From: a bacterium
GTDB taxonomy: Bacteria > Vulcanimicrobiota > Xenobia > RGZZ01
Assembly: GCA_021782195.1 (NCBI GenBank)
Contig: JAJXVI010000202.1
Span: 1 to 5,532, forward strand
Length of the DNA: 5,532 bases
Direction of reading: 5' to 3'
Shown: positions 1 through 4,631 of the stretch, piece by piece
How the letters are laid out: the number at the start of each line of letters is the position of its first letter
Numbering within the stretch: the stretch's first letter is position 1
Notes under the pieces: model-generated
What the model saw: the letters and a program-made list of their open reading frames with translations, nothing else
Databases searched by the model: none
What the model was told of the DNA's origin: nothing
Translations under genes and position numbers: made by a program

Positions 1-743
1 GAGGTGAAGATCTGGCAGCAGTGATTGTCGAACCGGTGGCCGGAAGCATGGGCGTGATCGTGCCCGAGCCTGGCTATCTCAAGACGATTCGCCAGATGAC
101 TGCCGATCACGGAGTGTTGTTGATCTTTGACGAGGTCCTGACGGGCTTTCGGATTGCGTACGGAGGCGCTCAGGAAAACTGGGGCGTGCGTGCCGACATC
201 ACTGCGCTCGGCAAGATCGTGGGTGGTGGGATGCCGTGCGGTGCGTACGGAGCTTCTCGCGCGGTCATGCAGAACGTTGCGCCGGTCGGTCCGATGTATC
301 AGGCGGGCACGTTCAGTGGGAACCCGATGAGCATGCGTGCGGGTCTGGCGACGCTGGAGGTGTTGCGCGAACCTGGAACCTATGAGCGACTGGAAAGCCT
401 GACCCGGCGCCTGCTTGATGGCCTGAGGCTTGCCGCGAACGCACACGGGATTGCATTGCAGACCCCGTCCGTCGGTGGCATGTTCGGGCTTGGGTTTTGC
501 GACAGGCCAGTACGGTCGCTGGCAGACTTCCAACGCTGTGACGACGGTTCCTTTGCAAGGTTCTTTTTTGGGATGCTCGAGCGCGGGTACTACTTTCCGC
601 CGTCGCAGTCGGATGCAGCTGCGATGTCGGTTGTGCATACTGAGGCCCTCGTTGACGCCACGATTGAGGCGGCGGACGAGGTGTTTGCGGGTATGGGCGC
701 CGGTGCAACTTCAGAACACTCCCGTTCCATACTGTATGGATGA
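1..743 (+). CDS. hemL: Glutamate-1-semialdehyde 2,1-aminomutase, C-terminal part
   Basis: This PLP enzyme isomerises glutamate-1-semialdehyde to 5-aminolevulinate, the C5-pathway entry to heme and other tetrapyrroles, in the cytoplasm. The frame is open to the left edge (first full codon at base 3, reading GEDLAAVIVEPVAG), so the N-terminal roughly 40% is outside the window and 246 residues are visible. Family hallmarks are the LLIFDEVLTGFR segment with the aspartate that contacts the PLP ring, the catalytic lysine in ALGKIVGGGMP (codon 213-215), the PMYQAGTFSGNP loop, the GGMFGLGF segment, and RGYYFPPSQ near the C-terminus. About 175 residues follow the lysine, slightly more than in E. coli HemL, because of a short unconserved tail after FAGMG. 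It is a class III aminotransferase; the YQAGTFSGNP and GGMFGL motifs favour HemL over other members. The next gene starts about 70 bases on, so read-through is possible. Confidence 0.93.
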   Translation, partial: GEDLAAVIVEPVAGSMGVIVPEPGYLKTIRQMTADHGVLLIFDEVLTGFRIAYGGAQENWGVRADITALGKIVGGGMPCGAYGASRAVMQNVAPVGPMYQAGTFSGNPMSMRAGLATLEVLREPGTYERLESLTRRLLDGLRLAANAHGIALQTPSVGGMFGLGFCDRPVRSLADFQRCDDGSFARFFFGMLERGYYFPPSQSDAAAMSVVHTEALVDATIEAADEVFAGMGAGATSEHSRSILYG

Positions 744-773
744 GCCTGGTTCCATGGTCGGAAATCGCGGCGA

Positions 774-795
774 TTGCGCAGGAGCCCTTGCGCAA
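774..795. repeat. 7-bp inverted repeat after hemL
   Basis: TTGCGCA at 774-780 and TGCGCAA at 789-795 are perfect inverted complements with an 8-base loop. They lie between the hemL stop and the GTG start at 813. There is no T-tract, so this is not a classical terminator. It could be a minor RNA hairpin or a protein site, or chance, since TGCGCA is itself palindromic. Confidence 0.3.
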
Positions 796-812
796 CGCGC
801 GAAGCCCCTGGG

Positions 813-1565
813 GTGAGCGAATTCCCCGCCGCGCGGCCCCAGCCGCCGTCAGAGCCACCCTTCCTGTCGGGGGACCATGACCCGGTTCCCATTCCGCAGA
901 TCGTTTCATTTGTCAACCACGACCTTTACGGCCCGGCCTCCATGCTGCGTACCTATCTGAGGGCGATTTCGGATACGAGCGCGGACGAGGAGGTGCGGGC
1001 ACTTTTGCTCGATGCCGAGCGCCTTGCGTCGCAGTTGGAGGGAATGCTGTCGTTTTTGCAGGTGAGCCTGAAGATGGACTGTGGCATGACCGAACTGTCA
1101 AGAGAAAACGTATCGCTGGCGTCCTTTCTGGAGAACTGGGCGAGAGAGAACCCTCGGGTTGGCTTCATCGAGGAAGAAGCGGAGACGGATCCATCGGTAC
1201 GGTTGTTGATCGATCCTCGCGCCTTCTCCATGGCACTTGGAGGGGCAGTCTGGCAACTTGCTCGGATGGGAGCCCGTCAGGGTGAGGTCACTTTGGGCAC
1301 GACCTGCCAGATGAAGGGCGATGGCGGGGGAGAGGTGTGTGTGAAGCTGTGGCGCGCGGACGACGCGTTGCCCTACGAGATTCTGGAACGTGCGGTATCC
1401 GCGCGTGAGGATGACTGGTTGACGTTCACGCGTCGCCTCCCCGCGTGCGGCTTTCCTCTTCGGGTCGCTTGCCGTTTGATATCGCGCATGGGAGGTGTCG
1501 TCGAGGTGCATGACGAACCTGCGTGCTTGCGCTTGGTCTTTTCTCAAGGCGTAGTCCTGGCTTGA
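813..1565 (+). CDS. Histidine-kinase-like / ChpT-like histidine phosphotransferase, degenerate ATP-binding domain
   Basis: This is a soluble protein of 250 residues from the GTG at 813; an in-frame TTG at 774 would give 263. Neither start has a good ribosome binding site. No membrane segment or sensor domain is visible. Residues 30-68 resemble a dimerisation/histidine-phosphotransfer helix pair: the first helix carries NHDLYGP with His36, matching the HELRTP motif of kinases or the HDLxxP motif of ChpT, and the second runs through LLLDAERLASQLEGMLSFL. The rest follows the order of a HATPase domain (IDPRAF, then an N-box region, then GVVEVHDEP near the end), but the ATP-binding signatures are gone. 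The N-box asparagines are replaced in MALGGAVWQL, the DxGxG box reads ADDAL, and the second glycine box reads ACGFPL. Autophosphorylation therefore looks unlikely. Relaying phosphate between a kinase and the response regulator encoded 53 bases downstream is the best inference. An inactive or strongly diverged kinase is the alternative. Confidence 0.72.
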   Translation: MSEFPAARPQPPSEPPFLSGDHDPVPIPQIVSFVNHDLYGPASMLRTYLRAISDTSADEEVRALLLDAERLASQLEGMLSFLQVSLKMDCGMTELSRENVSLASFLENWARENPRVGFIEEEAETDPSVRLLIDPRAFSMALGGAVWQLARMGARQGEVTLGTTCQMKGDGGGEVCVKLWRADDALPYEILERAVSAREDDWLTFTRRLPACGFPLRVACRLISRMGGVVEVHDEPACLRLVFSQGVVLA

Positions 1566-1618
1566 AGACCTGCGAAGAAGCAAAGACCTACACGACAGGT
1601 CAGTAGAGAGATAGCCAG

Positions 1619-2320
1619 ATGACGGCGAATATTTTGCGGCAACCCGATGACAGTGTGCATGTCACGGCCAGGATCCTCCTGGTTGACGATCACCCGGTTG
1701 TACGCAACGGTCTGCGCTTGATGCTGAAGGAATATCCGGAGTTCGAGGTTGTCGGCGAGGCCGAAAATTGTGACGAAGCGTTGCAGAAAGTTTCGTTGCT
1801 CCGCCCCGACCTTGTACTGATGGACATCAATCTCGGCAATACCGAGAAAGACGGAATCTATACCACACGGCAGATCGTTGCGGCCCATGTCGGGACCCAG
1901 GTCATCATCATTTCGATGGCCAAGGAGAAGAGTGACATCCGCAATGCGATTGAGGCGGGTGCGGTCGGGTATCTCCTCAAGGATATCAAGGGCCCTGAAC
2001 TTGCGCGGGCGTTGAAGACGGTACTTGACGGTGGCTCCGCCATGTCACCGGACGTGAGCCGCGAGGTTTTGCGGGAATTCACCGACATGTTGACCCGGGG
2101 CCACCCGACCCATGAACCGCGTGAAGCGCTCAGCGAGAAGGAACGCGAGGTGTTGTCCCTGCTCTGTCAGGGTAAGAACAACCGTGACATCGGGTCTTGT
2201 CTGTTCATCACGGAGAAGACGGTCAAGTCGCATATCACTTCGATTCTGCGGAAGCTGGGTGTAAAAGACCGGACGCAGGCGGTCATCAAAGCCATCACCG
2301 ACAAGATGGTCGAAATTTGA
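1619..2320 (+). CDS. NarL/FixJ-family response regulator (REC plus LuxR-type HTH)
   Basis: This 233-residue cytoplasmic transcription factor has both canonical domains. The receiver spans about residues 17-137. The acidic pair is Asp23/Asp24 in LLVDDHPVVRNGL, the predicted phospho-acceptor is Asp69 in LVLMDINLG, the switch Ser99 lies in VIIISMA, and the conserved Lys121 lies in GYLLKD. The LuxR-type helix-turn-helix spans about 170-226 (LSEKEREVLSLLCQGKNNRDIG, then TEKTVKSHITSILRKLGVKDRTQAV), with the recognition helix around 198-208. All key receiver residues are present, so it should be phosphorylatable. The ATG at 1619 is preceded by AGAGAG at 1605-1610, 8 bases away. The N-terminal 16 residues are a modest extension beyond the usual receiver start. 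It lies between the phosphotransferase-like gene and the membrane-protein gene, and probably controls its own operon or distant targets. No target site can be identified here. Confidence 0.95.
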   Translation: MTANILRQPDDSVHVTARILLVDDHPVVRNGLRLMLKEYPEFEVVGEAENCDEALQKVSLLRPDLVLMDINLGNTEKDGIYTTRQIVAAHVGTQVIIISMAKEKSDIRNAIEAGAVGYLLKDIKGPELARALKTVLDGGSAMSPDVSREVLREFTDMLTRGHPTHEPREALSEKEREVLSLLCQGKNNRDIGSCLFITEKTVKSHITSILRKLGVKDRTQAVIKAITDKMVEI

Positions 2321-2333
2321 GTGGTGGATCTTC

Positions 2334-2340
2334 AAGGAGG
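2334..2340 (+). promoter_or_regulatory. Strong ribosome binding site fixing the start of the next gene
   Basis: AAGGAGG is a full Shine-Dalgarno match 7 bases before the ATG at 2348. The reading frame is open from a GTG at 2321 directly after the regulator's stop codon. This site makes the ATG the real start and removes nine spurious N-terminal residues. Confidence 0.9.
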
Positions 2341-2347
2341 CTTTTCG

Positions 2348-2977
2348 ATGTCAAGTGAAAGTGAAGTGCGTGAGGATGCTCCCCAGTGTCAGGATTCCAA
2401 GCCAGAGATTCGTATCTTGAACAGCCGGCCTCGCAGGCGCTCAAACCTGTTCCTGATTGCCGGGCTCATCATTGTAGCTGCGCTCGCATACGCGTGGATG
2501 GTGCGCGTCGCTTTGCGTCCCCCGAACACAAACGTGCGGGCGGTCGTCAACCAGAATGCTGCGAGCCTGCTTCTAGACCGTCTCTGGATTGATCGTGTAC
2601 CTCAGCGTGACACGGATCGTTTCAATCTGTACGTTTTCATGAGTGAAGAGCAGATGGGGCTCAACGATCAGGCGCAGTCCATCTATCGTCACCTGCTTGA
2701 GATTTTTCTCTACGATGCGAATTCTCGTGAGATTCGCTTCCATTTCCCGCACGATTCCCGTGCGGCAAAGTCAGCCTACACGGTTGAGCGGCTGGCACGC
2801 CCGGAGCGCAACGACATCGACCTGAAGTTGACGATTGCAGCCGACCCGCAGAACGGCAACCAGAAGACCGAATACTTCAGCAGTACGAAGTTGAACAGCA
2901 TGGACCGTTCGACCTGGCCCGCGATGTTGCGCAATGTTCCGCAGTTCCCATTGCACGTGACACCTGCCCACTCGTAG
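2348..2977 (+). CDS. Single-pass inner-membrane protein with periplasmic domain, unknown function
   Basis: This 209-residue protein starts at the ATG served by AAGGAGG. Residues 1-32 are polar and end in a basic patch (RPRRRS). Residues 33-52 (NLFLIAGLIIVAALAYAWMV) form one transmembrane helix. Positive charges before the helix predict N-terminus inside and residues 53-209 in the periplasm. The periplasmic part begins with a flexible stretch (RPPNTNVRAVVNQN), then a compact domain: LLLDRLWIDRVPQRDTDRF, FNLYVFMSEEQMG, YRHLLEIFLYDANSREIRFHFP, and a final acidic or amide-rich part with YFSSTKL. This order resembles a hypothetical family I recall from myxobacterial proteins (LxDRxWxDRxP, then YxxxLEIF, then IxxxFPxxxxxA), but I cannot name a characterised relative. 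The gene is 27 bases after the response regulator and almost certainly co-transcribed. It might sense an envelope signal for the pathway or be a regulated output. There is no lipobox or enzyme motif. Confidence 0.88.
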   Translation: MSSESEVREDAPQCQDSKPEIRILNSRPRRRSNLFLIAGLIIVAALAYAWMVRVALRPPNTNVRAVVNQNAASLLLDRLWIDRVPQRDTDRFNLYVFMSEEQMGLNDQAQSIYRHLLEIFLYDANSREIRFHFPHDSRAAKSAYTVERLARPERNDIDLKLTIAADPQNGNQKTEYFSSTKLNSMDRSTWPAMLRNVPQFPLHVTPAHS

Positions 2978-3016
2978 CCCGTCACAGGCGCGGGGCGCGT
3001 GAGTTGATGCAGTCCA

Positions 3017-3061
3017 ATGTAGCGAGGCGACCTTCACGCAGGTGAGGTCGCTTCGTTGCAT
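3017..3061 (+). terminator. Long hairpin downstream of the signalling operon, possible terminator or RNA element
   Basis: Forty bases after the stop codon at 2977, bases 3017-3037 pair with 3042-3061, leaving loop GCAG (3038-3041) and a single bulged T at 3033. The stem has 20 pairs: GCGACC with GGTCGC, TCAC with GTGA, and an outer ten-pair extension. Three outer pairs (3020-3058, 3022-3056, 3026-3052) are G-U wobbles when read as + strand RNA and would be A-C mismatches on the other strand. The structure therefore belongs to the + transcript. It is followed by no real T-tract, so it may act as a 3'-end stabiliser or a weak or factor-assisted terminator. From 3062 to 3209 I see nothing else. 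Confidence 0.6.
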
Positions 3062-3209
3062 GTTGGGGTTGCGTGCCAGAGGGTTGCCAGCGATCCTGCT
3101 GCGAACCGGTTGTTTGCGATCGCGGACGCACCTGGCCTCGGCGGTGTGTCGAAATTCCACCCGAACCGCCAGTGAAAGCGAGTCTGCCCGCCACAGGAAC
3201 GGCGCCAGG

Positions 3210-3257
3210 AAAAACAAAAGTTCCGCATCGCTCTTGGTGCGATTCTTGCGGAACTTT
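3210..3257 (-). terminator. Intrinsic terminator of the tRNA-Thr gene (minus strand)
   Basis: AAAGTTCCGCA (3217-3227) and TGCGGAACTTT (3247-3257) form a perfect 11-bp stem, with an inner TCGC/GCGA pair (3228-3231 with 3239-3242). Read on the minus strand it is followed by TTTTGTTTTT (3219 down to 3210), a good U-tract. It lies 25 bases after the CCA end of the tRNA-Thr fragment, where a tRNA terminator would be. On the + strand the tail is TTTCGTGTTT, so it may also stop leftward-operon transcripts weakly. Confidence 0.8.
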
Positions 3258-3281
3258 CGTGTTTATGCGAGCTTTCTTGTT

Positions 3282-3329
3282 TGGAGCCGGGAGTCGGATT
3301 CGAACCGACGACCTGCGCATTACGAGTGC
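3282..3329 (-). pseudogene. 3' fragment of tRNA-Thr(CGT), element attachment site (att core)
   Basis: On the minus strand this reads as the 3' half of a tRNA: anticodon loop CTCGTAA (anticodon CGT, threonine ACG), anticodon-stem 3' strand TGCGC, variable loop AGGTC, T-arm GTCGG-TTCGAAT-CCGAC, acceptor 3' strand TCCCGGC, discriminator T, and encoded CCA (3282-3284). The 5' half is missing. Only three bases of the opposing anticodon-stem strand (GCA, 3327-3329) fit before pairing fails at 3330-3331, and no D-arm or GCCGGGA acceptor strand follows. A tyrosine integrase gene starts its 3' end 94 bases away. This is the usual remnant left at one end when an element integrates into a tRNA 3' end. 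The tRNA's own terminator on the left marks that side as original chromosome. The tRNA assignment is strong; the exact core length is inferred. Confidence 0.88.
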
Positions 3330-3389
3330 CTGTTATGTGTTCGCTGGAATGGCTCTGTTGTAGTCATTCCGTTGTGGTTTCGTTCTCGG

Positions 3390-3411
3390 TGTGGCGGTTT
3401 GTGTGGCGGTT
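3390..3411. repeat. Tandem 10-bp direct repeats between attachment site and integrase
   Basis: TGTGGCGGTT occurs at 3390-3399 and again at 3402-3411, a 12-base spacing, with weaker TGTGG copies at 3373-3377 and 3413-3417. The position, within 100 bases of the att core and beside the integrase gene, fits arm-type integrase or accessory-protein binding sites. The function is inferred. Confidence 0.45.
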
Positions 3412-3423
3412 CTGTGGATACTG

Positions 3424-4542
3424 TCACGGTTCGGCGGCCTTCGACGCGCCGATCAGGTTTGCCGTGTCCAGCAGGCGCTTCGGGCTCAGGTGGGCGTAGC
3501 GCTGGGTCATCTGAATGCTCTTGTGCCCCATGAGCTCCTTCACCGCGTAGAGGTCGGCGCCAGCCATGACGAGCTTGCTGGCAAAATCGTGCCGAAGGTC
3601 GTGCCAGTGGAAGTTCTCCAGCTCGGCGGCCTTCACGGCAGGGACGAACTTGCGTTTCACCCAGTTGTCGGCGTCCAGGGGCGTCTTCCCGGTCCGCGAG
3701 GGGAAGACCCAGGTGCTGGAACCGCGGGAGGGCAGGGCCGTAAGGAGGGCGTGCGCGCGGTCGCTCAGCGGGATGTGCCGCTTCTCCCCGTGCTTCGACC
3801 GCGGGACCAGGAGCGTTCGCCGGCCGAGGTCGACGTGTTCCCACTTCATCCCGAACTGCTCTGACCTGCGAAGGCCCGTCAGGAACGCGAACTCCACCAT
3901 CGGCCAGTCGGCGGGGTCCATCTTCGCACGCAGGCGGGCTTCCTCGTTCTCCTCGTCCTTCAGGTAACGGACGCGCTCGTTGTTCGGTCGCTTCAGCCGG
4001 ACGGCGGAGACGGGGTTCTCGGTCGCGTGCTTGTCACGGATGGCGAGGTTGAACAGGTGCTTCAGCCAGGCCAGGTCGCGGGCCACCGTGGCGGGCTTCA
4101 CCGCCTTCTGCCGCTTCGCGCGCCACAGCTCGAGGTCGCGTGTCGTGATCTCCTCCAGGGTCGCGGCGGGGAAGGCTTCGGTCCATATCTTCTCGTGCCG
4201 CTTCCAGTCCCGCGGGTGCAGGGTCGCCCCCTCGTCACGGTAGAGCTTCGTGGCGTCGGCCAGCAGGAGCTTCTTCTTCCGCTTGGCGGCCACGGCTTCG
4301 GGATTGCAGCGGTACTCCTCGACGGCGGCCCGGCGGCGGGCGTGCAGGGCGCGGGCGGCGGTCTTCGTCGGGCACGTCTCCCGGTGGCGCCGGCCGTTCT
4401 GGTCATACCACTCGACGCACCATCCCCAGCTCTTCCGCCCGGTGTGGTTGCAGGCGTCGCACCCTTTCTCGGCGCCATTGCACTTCCGGCACTTCTCGAT
4501 GCGCTCGAACAGACCGCGGTCTTTCCCACCCTCGCGCGCCAT
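3424..4542 (-). CDS. Tyrosine recombinase / integrase with N-terminal zinc-ribbon-like motif
   Basis: This 372-residue site-specific recombinase should integrate and excise the element at the tRNA-Thr site. All catalytic residues are present: Arg225 in TGLRRSE, Lys250 in RSKHGEKR, His314 and Arg317 in HDLRH, His340 in LMGHKS, and nucleophile Tyr349 in RYAHLS. A core-binding (SAM-like) domain spans about 90-185 (LYRDEG to IRDKHATENPVSAV). Residues 38-78 (WGWCVEWYDQNGRRHRE and the following basic helix) look like an arm-binding domain. Ahead of it, Cys18, Cys21, Cys28 and Cys31 form CxxC-x6-CxxC ending in HTGRK, a zinc-ribbon-like knuckle uncommon in this family. The ATG has AGGAGG at 4554-4559 on its strand, 11 bases upstream. 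Transcription runs toward the att site. The gene is very GC-rich and looks intact. Basic C-terminal residues after Tyr349 are few, as usual. Confidence 0.95.
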   Translation of the reverse strand: MAREGGKDRGLFERIEKCRKCNGAEKGCDACNHTGRKSWGWCVEWYDQNGRRHRETCPTKTAARALHARRRAAVEEYRCNPEAVAAKRKKKLLLADATKLYRDEGATLHPRDWKRHEKIWTEAFPAATLEEITTRDLELWRAKRQKAVKPATVARDLAWLKHLFNLAIRDKHATENPVSAVRLKRPNNERVRYLKDEENEEARLRAKMDPADWPMVEFAFLTGLRRSEQFGMKWEHVDLGRRTLLVPRSKHGEKRHIPLSDRAHALLTALPSRGSSTWVFPSRTGKTPLDADNWVKRKFVPAVKAAELENFHWHDLRHDFASKLVMAGADLYAVKELMGHKSIQMTQRYAHLSPKRLLDTANLIGASKAAEP

Positions 4543-4631
4543 TGTCGGGTCAGCCTCCTGCAGGGCCCTCCCTGGCTCGGCTGAACCTCCGACTGCTCAG
4601 GCGGTGGGTTCGCTTCCCAGAGGGATCGGGC
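4543..4631 (-). promoter_or_regulatory. Integrase leader: ribosome binding site plus small palindromes
   Basis: This 89-base gap between the upstream gene's stop and the integrase start holds AGGAGG (minus strand, 4554-4559), the 8-bp palindrome CCTGCAGG (4557-4564) overlapping it, and a small hairpin CAGGG-CCCT-CCCTG (4561-4574). No terminator or clear promoter is visible, so the integrase may be read from the upstream gene. The palindromes could let a repressor or RNA fold limit integrase translation; this is a weak inference. Confidence 0.45.

Noticed and set aside
1567..1601. GACCT/AGGTC hairpin and direct repeat of AAGACCT between the phosphotransferase-like and regulator genes
   Set aside because: The stem is only 5 bp with a 7-base loop and no T-tract. 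It is too weak to call a terminator or attenuator.
2978..3281. A decayed or hidden protein gene between the membrane protein and the tRNA fragment
   Set aside because: No frame shows a recognisable motif, start signal or coding-like composition. The two hairpins account for the visible structure.
3073..3499. Open frames across the tRNA fragment containing GSRIRTDDLRIT or GVGFEPTTCAL
   Set aside because: These peptides are classic false translations of tRNA 3' ends, so the frames are artefacts of the tRNA-Thr fragment.
4027..4584. Long + strand open frame of 185 codons opposite the integrase
   Set aside because: It is fully antisense to the complete integrase, whose catalytic motifs are all in the minus frame. 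High GC makes long shadow frames common.
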